A stretch of DNA of 64,000 nt from CAG-791 sp963655255 (GCA_963655255.1 CAVKEB010000010.1:6965-70964); one strand, 5' to 3'; counted from the stretch's first letter, positions 43,402 to 53,134 are shown. The notes: generated by a model not told the origin, from the sequence alone. Numbers and translations: made by a program.

Positions 43402-44811
43402 TCATGCCCTTAGTTTCTTCAGATCCTCGAAGAAGCTGGGATAGCTGATATCAACGCAGCCGGCATCGTCCAGCACAGTGTCGCCTTCGGCGATGAGAGA
43501 GGCAACGGCGAAGGACATGGCGATCCGGTGGTCCCGGAAGGTGCGGATGTGTGCGCCGCGGAGAGGGGCACCGCCCTCAATGATCATGCCGTCCTCCGTC
43601 GGTGTGATGCGGCAGCCCATGGCAGAGAGCCCCTCGGTCATGGCGGCGATCCGGTCGGATTCCTTGACTTTGAGCTCGGCGGCGTCGCGGATGACCGTCG
43701 TCCCTTCTGCTGCCGCGGCCATAATGGCGATGACCGGAATTTCATCAATCAGGGTGGGGATCAGGCTCCCCTCCACGACGGTGCCGTGAAGAGAAGAGGT
43801 CCGTACCAGAAGATCCGCCGCAGGTTCGGCGGCGTTGCTCTCATTCAGAACCGTGATGTCTGCGCCCATGGCCTGGGCAACCCGGAGGATTCCGTCTCTG
43901 GTTTCGTTCATGCCGACGTTCCGGATCAGAACCTCGGAGTTCGGGACAAGGCACGCGGCCGCGATGAAGTAGGCGGCGGAGGAGATGTCTCCCGGAACAA
44001 CGATTTCTCCTGGGGAATACAGCTCGTCGGCAGGAGAGACGCGGACGCTGTGTCCGGCAAAATGACCGGCCTCATCGGTCCGATCTGTGACAGACGGGGC
44101 ATGGCCGAAGGCAGTCAGCATCTTCTCCGTGTGGTCACGGGAAACGGCGGGCTCGATGACGGTTGTGTCGCCCTCCGCAGAAAGTCCGGCGCAGAGAATG
44201 GCGGATTTTACCTGCGCGGAGGCCACCTTCGTCCGGAAGGTGATGCCGTGCAGAGGAGCCCCGGTGATTTTGAGAGGAGCGCAGCCGTCATCGTTCATGC
44301 TGACAATGTCAGCGCCCATCTCGCGGAGAGGCTCCATGACGCGTTTCATGGGACGCCGGTTGACGGAATCGTCGCCGGTGATGTAGCTGGTAAAATGCTG
44401 CGGAGCCAGAATTCCGCTCATGATGCGCGTCGTGGTTCCGCTGTTCTGCGAGTAGAGGGCGACGGGGGAGTGGGACGGGTACAGGCCGTGCAGACCGGTT
44501 CCGTGTACGGTGAGCTTTCCGGGCTCCGAGAAATCCCGCTCAATGAAAATGCCGAGCCGCGAGAAGCAGTCCATGGTCGCGAGGCAGTCGGCGCTCTCCA
44601 GAAAGTGAGTGATGTGCGTGTCGCCTTTTGCAAGGGACCCGAACATGATCGCACGGTGTGAGATGGACTTGTCGCCGGGAATGGTCAGCTCGCCCTTTAA
44701 GGAGCGGGCGGGCGAGAGCGTCAGCGATTTTGCAGGAGAAGCCTCCTTCCCGGCGGAAGCGGACGCGGCATCTGCGGGAAATGCATCCTTGATCAGAATC
44801 TGTCGGTGCAT
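43402..44811 (-). CDS. aroA: 3-phosphoshikimate 1-carboxyvinyltransferase (EPSP synthase)
   Basis: 469 residues. Sixth step of the shikimate pathway. Motifs: LTIPGDKSISHRAIMFGSLA, YSQNSGTTTRIMSG, DDSVNRRPMKRVMEPL, PGDISSAAYFIAAA, KVKESDRIAAM. About 25 residues at the N terminus (Ala/Ser/Lys-rich) precede the domain and are unusual. Start 44811 lies 20 nt after the tyrA stop on the same strand, so tyrA-aroA form an operon for aromatic amino-acid synthesis. Confidence 0.95.
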   Translation of the reverse strand: MHRQILIKDAFPADAASASAGKEASPAKSLTLSPARSLKGELTIPGDKSISHRAIMFGSLAKGDTHITHFLESADCLATMDCFSRLGIFIERDFSEPGKLTVHGTGLHGLYPSHSPVALYSQNSGTTTRIMSGILAPQHFTSYITGDDSVNRRPMKRVMEPLREMGADIVSMNDDGCAPLKITGAPLHGITFRTKVASAQVKSAILCAGLSAEGDTTVIEPAVSRDHTEKMLTAFGHAPSVTDRTDEAGHFAGHSVRVSPADELYSPGEIVVPGDISSAAYFIAAACLVPNSEVLIRNVGMNETRDGILRVAQAMGADITVLNESNAAEPAADLLVRTSSLHGTVVEGSLIPTLIDEIPVIAIMAAAAEGTTVIRDAAELKVKESDRIAAMTEGLSAMGCRITPTEDGMIIEGGAPLRGAHIRTFRDHRIAMSFAVASLIAEGDTVLDDAGCVDISYPSFFEDLKKLRA

Positions 44812-44831
44812 AAAAACAATCCTTTCCTTAA

Positions 44832-45956
44832 CTAGTGAATGGTGTAGTTCCTCGTCGTGAGAATTTCCTTTGCCTCATTCAGATCCGGCTCGGAGTAGAA
44901 TTCCACGCGGAGCGTGCCTTCCTGATACTCGCGGTTGTGCGTGATGCCGATGTTCTTGATGCTGATGGCATTGACGGCAAGGAGCGTCACGACCTCGGCC
45001 AGCATGCCGGGATGATCCTCAATGTCCACGAACAGGAGATGGAGCAGGTTGTGGGCTCCGCTGGAGGTGGCGTCGAAGCTGTCACGGTAGTTTTTGGCGG
45101 AGTCAAAAAAGTCATAGACCTTTGTCTTGTTCTTCTCTGCGATGTCCTCCCGGATCTTTTGCAGTTCTGCAATATAGGAATCCAGAAGCTTTGTGATGTT
45201 GTCGCCGTTTGTCATGCAGATCTGCTCCCACATGACGGGAGAGGACGAGGAAATGCGGGTGATGTCCTTGAAGCCTCCCGCCGCGATGGCGTGCATGACG
45301 GCGTCCTCGGAATCGGAGTGCTTCACGAGATTGACGAGCCCTGCCGAGACGACATGCGGCAGATGCGAAATACCGGCCACCGCGTAGTCATGGAACGGAC
45401 AGGAGATCACAAGGGGAATGGACTTGATCTCCTTGACGAATTCCTGAAAGCAGGCCGTTTTGTCCGCGGGCGTGTCCTTCGTCGGTGCGACGATGTAGTA
45501 CGCATTCTCCAGAAGAGAAGCGCGGGAGTTGTGATAGCGGGTCCTTTCGGAACCGGTCATGGGATGGCCGCCAACGAAGAAGGAAGAAAGTCCCTCCTCC
45601 TCCACCTGCTCCTGAATGTCCCGCTTGGTGGAGCCGATGTCGGTCAGAATGGCGGAGGGCTTCAGGTGTCCCTTCAAAGCGGCGAGATTCTCCGCGTTCT
45701 TCTGCACGGGAGCACAGAGAAATACCACGTCGCAGTTCTCGAACATGGCGCCGTCCAGGGGGCCGTCCTCACTGCAGGCACCGGAGTTCACGACGCCGTC
45801 GCGGATGGCCTCCTCCAGGGTGTCGCGGGAGGGGTTGTATGCGGTGATTTCGGCCAGAGGCCAGACGCTTCGAATGGCTTTGGCGATGGAACCGCCGATG
45901 AGACCGAGCCCCACGAAGCCGAAGCGGAAGGAATTAAAATCAGATGTTTCAGACAT
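44832..45956 (-). CDS. tyrA: Prephenate dehydrogenase with C-terminal ACT domain
   Basis: 374 residues from ATG 45956 (MSETSDFNSFRF). The frame is open further upstream, but that part is the translated hairpin element; the site GAGG, 7 nt before the ATG, is supplied by that element. Rossmann motif FVGLGLIGGSIAKAI, GGHPMTGSERT, and VISCPFHDYAVAGISHLPH are typical. The ACT domain (LLFVDIEDHPGMLAEVV) near the C terminus probably gives tyrosine feedback. First gene of tyrA-aroA. Confidence 0.95.
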   Translation of the reverse strand: MSETSDFNSFRFGFVGLGLIGGSIAKAIRSVWPLAEITAYNPSRDTLEEAIRDGVVNSGACSEDGPLDGAMFENCDVVFLCAPVQKNAENLAALKGHLKPSAILTDIGSTKRDIQEQVEEEGLSSFFVGGHPMTGSERTRYHNSRASLLENAYYIVAPTKDTPADKTACFQEFVKEIKSIPLVISCPFHDYAVAGISHLPHVVSAGLVNLVKHSDSEDAVMHAIAAGGFKDITRISSSSPVMWEQICMTNGDNITKLLDSYIAELQKIREDIAEKNKTKVYDFFDSAKNYRDSFDATSSGAHNLLHLLFVDIEDHPGMLAEVVTLLAVNAISIKNIGITHNREYQEGTLRVEFYSEPDLNEAKEILTTRNYTIH

Positions 45957-45960
45957 TGCT

Positions 45961-46069
45961 ATACCTCGCTGAGGCAAAATCCGTGAAGACGGTTTTGCCG
46001 AATGCGGCAGCCGGTGCGTCAGCACCGATGCTGCAGTATGAAAGAGACATATCGATGTCTCTTTCATGC
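45961..46069 (-). repeat. Composite hairpin element, type E-F-D (copy 3, minus strand)
   Basis: Read on the minus strand: E (46069-46036) with GAGACAT/ATGTCTC arms instead of the GTGACAT/ATGTCAC of other copies; F (46034-46004); D (45999-45973) with ...CCGT/ACGG... instead of CCGC/GCGG. The element ends GCGAGGTATA and tyrA begins 4 nt later. A second GTACCTCG string lies at 46072. Confidence 0.9.
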
Positions 46070-46301
46070 TTGTACCTCGTCGAACGTGATGGATAAGAGC
46101 GCCTGCTGCCCGAAGAATCGGAAGGCGCCAGACAGAACACAGTGTACCGCATTCGCGGGCATTGGTCTATAATTTATTACACCAACGCGTTGAACTACGA
46201 AAATTGCCGAGATTTTCGATGTGATATCTTCCTTATAATATAGAAAAGAAATGAAGAATCCGGACAAGGGCAGCCAAAGCCGCAGGAAACGACCCCTTTT
46301 C

Positions 46302-46330
46302 TTGACACTGATATTTACGGGCGATATGAT
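46302..46330 (+). promoter_or_regulatory. Promoter for leuS
   Basis: TTGACA (46302-46307), 17 bp, TATGAT (46325-46330). The rest of the tyrA-leuS gap (46070-46300) has no gene. Confidence 0.9.
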
Positions 46331-46354
46331 GAGGAACGTATGTAAAAGTGGGAA

Positions 46355-46410
46355 AAAGAGATTCGCCTTCGCGAAATTCTCTTCGTGGTGCTGCAGGCAG
46401 GCTGCAGCAC
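46355..46410 (+). repeat. C hairpin plus second hairpin in the leuS leader
   Basis: AAGAGATTCGC-CTTC-GCGAAATTCTCTT (46355-46383) is a C-type hairpin like those near ilvN and at 62128. It is followed by GTGCTGCAG-GCAGG-CTGCAGCAC (46388-46410) and then AGGAGG, 6 nt before the leuS ATG. I see no T-box motif. Confidence 0.8.
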
Positions 46411-46422
46411 AGGAGGTAACAG

Positions 46423-48855
46423 ATGAAATATAACTTCAAGAAAATCGAGCCGAAGTGGCAGGCTGCCTGGGAGCAGGCAGATGCGTTCAAGGCGGTGGAT
46501 TTTGACAAGAAGCCGAAGTGGTACGGTCTGGTGGAGTTCCCGTATCCGTCTGGAGCCGGCATGCATGTCGGCCATATCAAGGCATATTCGTCCATCGAGG
46601 TTCTGGCGAGAAAGCGCCGCATGCAGGGCTACAACGTGCTGTTCCCGATCGGCTTTGACTCTTTCGGCCTTCCGGCAGAGAACTACGCAATCAAGACCAA
46701 CACCCATCCGCATATCATCACGGAGAAGAACATCAAACATTTTTCGGAGCAGCTGAAAAAGGTCGGCTTTTCCTTTGACTGGTCCCGTGAATTCGCGACC
46801 TCCCGTCCGGATTACTACAAGTGGACCCAGTGGATTTTCCTGAAGCTGTTCGAGCACGGACTTGTTTTCCGTTCCAAGACGCTCGTCAACTACTGCCCGC
46901 ACTGCAAGGTGGTTCTTTCCAATGAGGATTCGCAGGGAGGAAAGTGCGATATCTGCCACAGCGATGTCGTTCAGCTCTCGAAGGACGTCTGGTTCCTTCG
47001 CATTACGGAATATGCGGACAAGCTCCTGGACGGTCTGAAGGATGTGGATTATCCGGAATCCGTCAAGCAGCAGGAGGTTGCCTGGATCGGCAAGTCCGAG
47101 GGAACCTTCGTGAACTTCCAGGTATCCGACGGAAACGGCAGCGCGATCCCGGACGAGAAGCTGGAAATTTATACCACGCGGTGCGATACGCTGTACGGCG
47201 TCACCTTCATGGTGGTTGCTCCGGAGCATCCGATTCTGGACAAGTACAAGGCGCAGATTTCCAACTGGGATGCTGTTGAGAATTATCGGACTGAATCCGC
47301 GAAGAAGACGGAATTCGAGAGAACCCAGCTGGTAAAAGACAAGACCGGCGTGCAGATCAAGGGCCTTGCGGCAATCAATCCGATTACCGGCAAGGAGATC
47401 CCGATTTTCATTTCCGATTATGTCATGATGGGATACGGCACCGGCGCGATCATGGCGGTACCGGCGCACGATCAGAGAGACTATGATTTCGCGAAGAAGT
47501 TCGGCGTTCCGATCGTTCAGGTCATCAAGGGCGGCGACATCGAGAAGGAAGCGTATACCGGCGACGGCGAGATGATCAATTCCGGCTTCCTTGACGGCAT
47601 GACCAACAAAAAGGATTCCATCGCGAAGATGCGCGAGTATCTTCTGGAGAAGGGAATCGGCCACAAGGGTGTCCAGTACAAGATGAAGGACTGGGCCTTC
47701 AACCGCCAGAGATACTGGGGTGAGCCGATTCCGCTGATTCACTGCGAGAAGTGCGGCACGGTCGGCGTGCCGGAGGAAGAGCTTCCTCTGACGCTTCCCG
47801 AGGTCGAGAACTTCGAGCCCGGTCAGGACGGCAAGAGCCCGCTGGCCAGAATTGATTCCTGGGTGAACTGCACCTGCCCGAAGTGCGGCGGTCCTGCCAG
47901 GAGAGAGACCGATACCATGCCGCAGTGGGCCGGTTCCTCCTGGTATTTCCTTCGTTTCTGCGATCCGCACAACGACAAGGCTTTTGCGGGCAGGAAGAAG
48001 CTGGAGTACTGGATGCCGGTTGACCACTACAACGGAGGCATGGAGCACGTCACGAGACACCTTCTGTACTCCCGGTTCTGGCATCACTTCCTCTATGATA
48101 TCGGAGAGGTGAACACGCCGGAGCCTTACGCAAAGCGCACCTATCAGGGCATGGTTCTGGGCTCTGACGGCCAGAAGATGTCGAAGTCCAGAGGCAATGT
48201 CATTGACCCCGTGGATATCGTGGATGCCTACGGCGCAGATACGCTCCGCACCTACGTCATGTTCATGGGCGATTACGGCAGCGCGGCTCCGTGGAGCGAT
48301 GAGTCCTTAAAGGGCTGCAAGCGTTTCCTGGAGAGAGTGGCAGGATTTACGGAAATGGCAACAGCGGAGAAGGAAGATCCCCAGCTGGAGGCGAAGCTTC
48401 ACAAGACTATCCGCAAGGTGTCGGACGACATCGACAACATGAAGTTCAACACTGCCATTGCGGCTCTCATGGCCCTGACCAATGATTATTACAAGGCGGG
48501 ATCCGTGACGAAGAACGATGTCATCACCTTCATCAAGCTTCTCTCGCCGTTTGCTCCGCACCTTACGGAGGAGATGTGGGAGGAGCTCGGCATGAATCCG
48601 GACGGCAGAACCTTCTGCACGCTGTCCGCATGGCCGCAGTACGATGAGGCCAAGACCGTGGACGCCACCATTAAGATGGGCGTACAGGTCAACGGAAAGC
48701 TCCGCGGAACCATCGAGATCCCGAAGGATGCCTCCAAGGAGGCAGCACTGGAGGCGGCGAAGCAGGACGAGAATGTGGCGAAGTACCTCGCGATGGGGAA
48801 TCTCGTGAAGGAAATCTACGTTCCCGGCAAGATTCTGAACTTCGTTGTGAAGTGA
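46423..48855 (+). CDS. leuS: Leucyl-tRNA synthetase
   Basis: 810 residues, full length. Class I synthetase: HIGH-type motif GMHVGHIKAYSS, KMSKS as KMSKSRGNV, CP1 editing domain with EIYTTRCDTLYGVTFMVVAPEH, zinc-type cysteines NYCPHCKVVLS...CDICH, and tRNA anticodon-binding C terminus. Preceded by a strong promoter, two leader hairpins and AGGAGG. Confidence 0.97.
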   Translation: MKYNFKKIEPKWQAAWEQADAFKAVDFDKKPKWYGLVEFPYPSGAGMHVGHIKAYSSIEVLARKRRMQGYNVLFPIGFDSFGLPAENYAIKTNTHPHIITEKNIKHFSEQLKKVGFSFDWSREFATSRPDYYKWTQWIFLKLFEHGLVFRSKTLVNYCPHCKVVLSNEDSQGGKCDICHSDVVQLSKDVWFLRITEYADKLLDGLKDVDYPESVKQQEVAWIGKSEGTFVNFQVSDGNGSAIPDEKLEIYTTRCDTLYGVTFMVVAPEHPILDKYKAQISNWDAVENYRTESAKKTEFERTQLVKDKTGVQIKGLAAINPITGKEIPIFISDYVMMGYGTGAIMAVPAHDQRDYDFAKKFGVPIVQVIKGGDIEKEAYTGDGEMINSGFLDGMTNKKDSIAKMREYLLEKGIGHKGVQYKMKDWAFNRQRYWGEPIPLIHCEKCGTVGVPEEELPLTLPEVENFEPGQDGKSPLARIDSWVNCTCPKCGGPARRETDTMPQWAGSSWYFLRFCDPHNDKAFAGRKKLEYWMPVDHYNGGMEHVTRHLLYSRFWHHFLYDIGEVNTPEPYAKRTYQGMVLGSDGQKMSKSRGNVIDPVDIVDAYGADTLRTYVMFMGDYGSAAPWSDESLKGCKRFLERVAGFTEMATAEKEDPQLEAKLHKTIRKVSDDIDNMKFNTAIAALMALTNDYYKAGSVTKNDVITFIKLLSPFAPHLTEEMWEELGMNPDGRTFCTLSAWPQYDEAKTVDATIKMGVQVNGKLRGTIEIPKDASKEAALEAAKQDENVAKYLAMGNLVKEIYVPGKILNFVVK

Positions 48856-48881
48856 TACTGGTTTTAACCATTGTGATGCAC

Positions 48882-48934
48882 AGACTGATATGCTGTGGCT
48901 GAGTCATGAAAGCCGCTGCGTATCAGTCTTTTTT
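48882..48934 (+). terminator. Rho-independent terminator after leuS
   Basis: AGACTGATA (48882-48890) pairs with TATCAGTCT (48921-48929), with inner GTGGCT/AGCCGC, followed by T6. The rest of 48935-49158 holds the next promoter and no gene. Confidence 0.92.
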
Positions 48935-49060
48935 GATGTGCCCGGCGGCGCAGGTTTCCGGGAATGCCGGCTCGGCGGTCCGTCTGCATGGCAGGCCGGA
49001 ACCACGGAAAACGCCGGACTGTCGGATTTGTCTGAATTTGTGAAGAATATACAATTAAAC

Positions 49061-49089
49061 TTGTGATAGCTATCCTCATTTGTTAAAAT
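49061..49089 (+). promoter_or_regulatory. Promoter for the EF-G2-like gene
   Basis: TTGTGA (49061-49066), 17 bp, TAAAAT (49084-49089). Confidence 0.7.
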
Positions 49090-49158
49090 ATACCTTGAGT
49101 TTACGGAAATGCGATTTCAATCACCGGAAAACTCAATAACATACTGGAGGATTCCTAC

Positions 49159-51252
49159 ATGAAAGCTTATACAACTGACAAAATCCGAAACGTCGTAATT
49201 CTGGGACATGGCGGCTGCGGCAAGACGACGCTGACAGAGGCGATGGCATATCTCGGAGGACTGACGTCCAGACTCGGAAAGGTGGAAGATGGAACGACCG
49301 TCAGCGACTTTTCCAAAGAAGAGCAGAAGCGTGAAATTTCCATTCACACCTCACTGATTCCGATTGAATGGAACGACTATAAGCTGAATGTACTGGATAC
49401 GCCCGGATATTTTGATTTCGTCGGCGAGGTGGAAGAGGCCATCTCCGTGGCAGACGGCGCGATCATTGTGGTCAGCGCCAAGGCCGGAATCGAGGCGGGC
49501 ACCGAGAAGGCGTGGGAGATCTGCGAGAAGTATCACCTTCCGAGAATGTTCTTCGTCACGGATATGGATATCGATGAGGTTTCCTACCGCAAGGTGGTGG
49601 AGGATCTGACGGCTCTGTACGGCAAGAAGATCGCTCCGTTCAACATGCCGGTTCGTGAGGATGGAAAGCTTGTCGGTTACGTCAATGTCATTCAGAAGAA
49701 GGCCTTCAAGTGGGTGAACAAGGAGGCTGTCCCGGCGGATGTTCCTGATTACTCCGCGGAGTATCTGGAGCAGTATCATGACACTCTGATGGAAGCGGTT
49801 GCAGAGACCTCCGAGGAATTCATGGAGCGGTACTTCTCCGGCGAGGAGTTCTCTGAGGCAGAGGTTCGCGCGGCGGCGCGTCTGTCCATTCAGGACGGCA
49901 CGATTGTTCCGGTGGAGATGGGCTCCGGCCTGGCGGCGCTCGGCGTCTATACGCTGATGGATGACATCGTGAAGTACATGCCGTCGGCAGAGTCCCGCAA
50001 GGTCAGCGGCATCAATCTGAAGACCAATGAGATTTTTGAGGCGAATTTCGATGTACTGAAGCCGAAGAGCGCCTTTGTTTTCAAGACGATTGTGGATCCG
50101 TTCATCGGCCGCTACAGCCTGATCAAGGTACGCTCCGGCGTCTTCAAGACAGACGATCTGTGCTACAACGCACGGACCGAGACGGAGTTCAAGATCGGAA
50201 AGCTCTATATCCTTCAAGGCAACAAGGCTTCGGAAATTCCGGAGCTTCACGCGGGCGACCTCGGCGCTCTTGCCAAGCAGCAGGGCGTCAACACCGGCGA
50301 TACGCTCTCGACAAAGGCAACGCCGATCCAGTACCCGAAGATGGATATCCCCACGCCGTACACGTACCTTCGCTACAAGGCCGTCAACAAGCAGGACATT
50401 GACAAGATCGCGCAGGCAATGAGCAAGCTCGCCGCCGAGGATCCGACGTTCCGGGCGGTCAACGATTCGGCGAACGGACAGTCCCTGATTTACGGCATGG
50501 GCGATCTGCATCTGCAGGTCATCCAGTCCGAGCTGAAGGATGAGTACAAGTGCGAGATTACCGTGGAGAAGCCGAAGGTTGCCTTCCGCGAGACCATCAA
50601 GAAGAATTCGGATGTCGAGTATAAATATAAGAAGCAGACCGGCGGTCACGGCCAGTACGGACACGTCAAGATCCGCTTTGCTCCGGCAGAGGATCACACT
50701 GTTCCCTATGTCTTCGACGAGGCAGTTGTCGGAGGCGCGGTTCCGAAGAATTACTTCCCGGCCGTGGAAAAGGGCATTGCGGAGTCCGTTCAGTCAGGAC
50801 CTCTTGCGGCATATCCGGTGGTCGGTGTGCATGCAACGCTGTATGACGGATCCTACCATCCGGTAGACTCTTCGGAGATGGCCTTCAAGACCGCTGCGAA
50901 GCAGGCCTTCAAGAAGGGCTTCATGGAAGCGGGACCGGTTCTCCTGGAGCCGATCGTTTCTCTGAAGGTCACGGTTCCGGACACCTATACCGGCGATATC
51001 ATGGGCGACCTCAACAAGAGACGCGCATCCATTCTCGGCATGAATCCGGCACCGGGTTCCAAGCAGGCGATCGAGGCGGAGGTTCCGCAGATGGAGCTGT
51101 TCGATTATTCGACAACGCTTCGCTCCATGACCGGAGGCCGCGGCGAGTACAGCTATGAATTCGCCCGCTATCAGCAGGCTCCGGCGGACATCCAGAGCAA
51201 GGAGGTTGCGGCAAGAGCAGAGAAGGCTGCAGCAGGATTTACAGAAGAATAA
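49159..51252 (+). CDS. Elongation factor G-like translational GTPase (EF-G2 type)
   Basis: 697 residues with EF-G domains I-V. G1 is GHGGCGKT (16-23), G3 DTPGYFDF (80-87). The G4 position, normally NKxD, reads TDMD (134-137), so guanine specificity may be altered. Domain IV carries GGHGQYGHVKIRFAPAE and the end LRSMTGGRGEYSYEFARYQ is typical. It resembles the second bacterial EF-G class, whose role is less clear than that of canonical FusA. It is not next to rpsL/rpsG/tuf, which supports the paralog assignment. Site GGAGGATTCCTAC. The stop TAA forms the first base of a hairpin element. Confidence 0.9.
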   Translation: MKAYTTDKIRNVVILGHGGCGKTTLTEAMAYLGGLTSRLGKVEDGTTVSDFSKEEQKREISIHTSLIPIEWNDYKLNVLDTPGYFDFVGEVEEAISVADGAIIVVSAKAGIEAGTEKAWEICEKYHLPRMFFVTDMDIDEVSYRKVVEDLTALYGKKIAPFNMPVREDGKLVGYVNVIQKKAFKWVNKEAVPADVPDYSAEYLEQYHDTLMEAVAETSEEFMERYFSGEEFSEAEVRAAARLSIQDGTIVPVEMGSGLAALGVYTLMDDIVKYMPSAESRKVSGINLKTNEIFEANFDVLKPKSAFVFKTIVDPFIGRYSLIKVRSGVFKTDDLCYNARTETEFKIGKLYILQGNKASEIPELHAGDLGALAKQQGVNTGDTLSTKATPIQYPKMDIPTPYTYLRYKAVNKQDIDKIAQAMSKLAAEDPTFRAVNDSANGQSLIYGMGDLHLQVIQSELKDEYKCEITVEKPKVAFRETIKKNSDVEYKYKKQTGGHGQYGHVKIRFAPAEDHTVPYVFDEAVVGGAVPKNYFPAVEKGIAESVQSGPLAAYPVVGVHATLYDGSYHPVDSSEMAFKTAAKQAFKKGFMEAGPVLLEPIVSLKVTVPDTYTGDIMGDLNKRRASILGMNPAPGSKQAIEAEVPQMELFDYSTTLRSMTGGRGEYSYEFARYQQAPADIQSKEVAARAEKAAAGFTEE

Positions 51253-51362
51253 GTTTGAAAGTGACATTGATATGTCACTTTCAAACAGCAGCATCGGTGC
51301 TGACGCACCGGCTGCCACATTCGGCAAAACCGCCTTCGCGGATTTTGCCTCAGTGAGGTATA
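51252..51362 (+). repeat. Composite hairpin element, type E-F-D (copy 4)
   Basis: E starts on the last base of the EF-G2 stop codon: AGTTTGAAAGTGACAT (51252-51267), loop TGAT, ATGTCACTTTCAAA. F and D follow; D is GGCAAAACCGC-CTTC-GCGGATTTTGCC, and the end is TCAGTGAGGTATAA. A terminator follows, so this copy is not adjacent to the next gene. Confidence 0.9.
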
Positions 51363-51385
51363 AGCAGGGCAATGGCCCGGCCGCG

Positions 51386-51421
51386 ACAGGGAGGATTCCG
51401 AATGGAATCCTCCCTGTTTCG
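51386..51421 (+). terminator. Rho-independent terminator after EF-G2 and hairpin element
   Basis: ACAGGGAGGATTCC (51386-51399), loop GAAT, GGAATCCTCCCTGT (51404-51417), then TTC. Perfect 14-bp stem. Confidence 0.9.
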
Positions 51422-51506
51422 TGTGATACCCGCCTTTGACTTTCTGATGGCGCGATGAGGAAACTTCCGTTCCATCATCCTCAGCCATGGCAGTAGTGGC
51501 AGACTC

Positions 51507-51535
51507 TTGACGCGGATGTATTTGATGTATACAAT
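51507..51535 (+). promoter_or_regulatory. Promoter for the Re-citrate synthase-like gene
   Basis: TTGACG (51507-51512), 17 bp, TACAAT (51530-51535). Confidence 0.75.
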
Positions 51536-51591
51536 TATACATGCTATTCAGTCAAATACCTGTACAGCGCAGGCATCCAAAGGAGGATGGT

Positions 51592-52998
51592 ATGGTCACA
51601 GAGCCTTTTGAAAATCGTCCGGTCTCCATGAATGAAGACAATCATCTGCTTCAGATCGAAGAGCACATGTACATTCTGGATGATGTCCAGAAGCCGAATG
51701 TGTTCCGTCAGATGTTTCCGTATTCGGATATTCCGAAGATCCCGTTCAATGACAGGACCGTGCCGAAGCGCATGCCGAAGGACATCTGGATCACCGATAC
51801 CACCTTCCGTGACGGGCAGCAGTCAAGAGCGCCGTACACTTCCGATCAGATTGTTCATATCTACGATGAATTTCACCGTCTCGGCGGCCCGAACGGCATG
51901 ATCAAGGCCTGTGAATTCTTCCTGTACAGCAAGCAGGACCGCGACGCCGTGTACAAGTGCATGGAGCGCGGCTACGAATTTCCGCAGGTGACGAGCTGGA
52001 TCCGTGCGAGCCATGACGATTTCCGTCTGGTCCACGAGATGGGCATGAAGGAGACGGGAATTCTGGTTTCCTGTTCGGATTATCATATTTTCCTGAAACT
52101 GAAAATGACACGCAAGCAGGCCATGGAGCATTATCTCTCCGTGGTCCGCGACTGTCTGGAGCAGGGTATCAGCCCGCGCTGCCATCTGGAGGACATCACG
52201 AGAGCGGATATCTACGGGTATGTGGTGCCGTTCTGTCTGGAACTGATGAAGCTGCAGCGCGAGTACGGGATTCCGATCAAGATCCGCGCCTGCGATACGA
52301 TGGGATACGGCGTCAACTACAACGGCGCCGTCATTCCGCGCTCGGTTCCCGGTATCATTTATGCCATCCATACGCATGCCGGTGTTCCCAGCGAGCAGCT
52401 GGAGTGGCATGGGCACAATGATTTTTACAAGGCCGTGGTCAATGCGACGACCGCGTGGCTGTATGGCTGCAGCGGGGTCAACTGTTCGCTGTTCGGCATC
52501 GGCGAGCGGACGGGCAACACGCCGACGGAGGCGATGGTTTTCGAATATGCCCAGCTGCGCGGCGATCTGAACGGGATGGACACGACGGCGATCACCGACC
52601 TTGCGGAGTACTACGAGAAGGAAATCGGATACCACATTCCGGAGAGAACGCCTTTTGTCGGCAAGAACTTCAACGTGACGAGAGCCGGCATCCATGCGGA
52701 CGGACTGCTGAAGAACGAAGAGATCTACAACATTTTTGACACGGGTAAGTTCCTGAACCGCCCGCCGATCTCCGCGGTGACGAATACCTCCGGCCTTGCG
52801 GGCATCGCACTGTGGATCAACAACTATTACCGTCTGCCGGAGGATCGGAGAATCGACAAGAAGTCTGCTCTGGTGGAAGGCGTGAAGGCTTGGGTGGACG
52901 AGCAGTACGCAAACGGACGTGTGACGGTCATCACGGATGCGGAACTGGAAGCGGTGATTGACCGCGTCTGCAAAGAGGAGCATATCACGCTGGTCTGA
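51592..52998 (+). CDS. HMGL-like enzyme, probable Re-citrate synthase
   Basis: 468 residues from ATG 51592, preceded by AAAGGAGG. The DRE-TIM metallolyase barrel carries ITDTTFRDGQQSRAPY (catalytic Arg-Asp and metal Asp), HLEDITRADIYG and the metal-binding HxH in EWHGHNDFYKAV. Families with this core include isopropylmalate, homocitrate and Re-citrate synthases. The neighbours (GntR regulator, isocitrate dehydrogenase) and the absence of a Si-type citrate synthase in the window favour Re-citrate synthase feeding 2-oxoglutarate; homocitrate synthase-like activity is the main alternative. Confidence 0.75.
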   Translation: MVTEPFENRPVSMNEDNHLLQIEEHMYILDDVQKPNVFRQMFPYSDIPKIPFNDRTVPKRMPKDIWITDTTFRDGQQSRAPYTSDQIVHIYDEFHRLGGPNGMIKACEFFLYSKQDRDAVYKCMERGYEFPQVTSWIRASHDDFRLVHEMGMKETGILVSCSDYHIFLKLKMTRKQAMEHYLSVVRDCLEQGISPRCHLEDITRADIYGYVVPFCLELMKLQREYGIPIKIRACDTMGYGVNYNGAVIPRSVPGIIYAIHTHAGVPSEQLEWHGHNDFYKAVVNATTAWLYGCSGVNCSLFGIGERTGNTPTEAMVFEYAQLRGDLNGMDTTAITDLAEYYEKEIGYHIPERTPFVGKNFNVTRAGIHADGLLKNEEIYNIFDTGKFLNRPPISAVTNTSGLAGIALWINNYYRLPEDRRIDKKSALVEGVKAWVDEQYANGRVTVITDAELEAVIDRVCKEEHITLV

Positions 52999-53075
52999 GC
53001 GCTTCGGAAGAGAAAAACGGGCGGATCGCGATGGAAAACGCAGGTGTCCGGAGACACACGCGGCAGTCTTTATAC

Positions 53076-53134
53076 AGAGAGAATCCGCCTTCGCGGAATT
53101 TTCTCCGGTATTGCGGATTTTGCCTTAGAGAGGG
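53076..53134 (+). repeat. C hairpin plus D right arm before the GntR gene
   Basis: C: AGAGAGAATCCGC-CTTC-GCGGAATTTTCTCC (53076-53106), arms differ from other C copies but still pair. Then GCGGATTTTGCC (53113-53124), the right arm of D without its left arm, then TTAGAGAGGGATAGAA before the ATG. GAGAGG serves as the ribosome binding site. Confidence 0.82.

Noticed and set aside
45957..46067. N-terminal extension of TyrA (reading through the element).
   Set aside because: The extra residues are translated repeat and recur in unrelated places; the ATG at 45956 has a proper ribosome binding site.
46331..46422. T-box leader for leuS.
   Set aside because: The leader is too short, has no T-box motif and consists of two simple hairpins.
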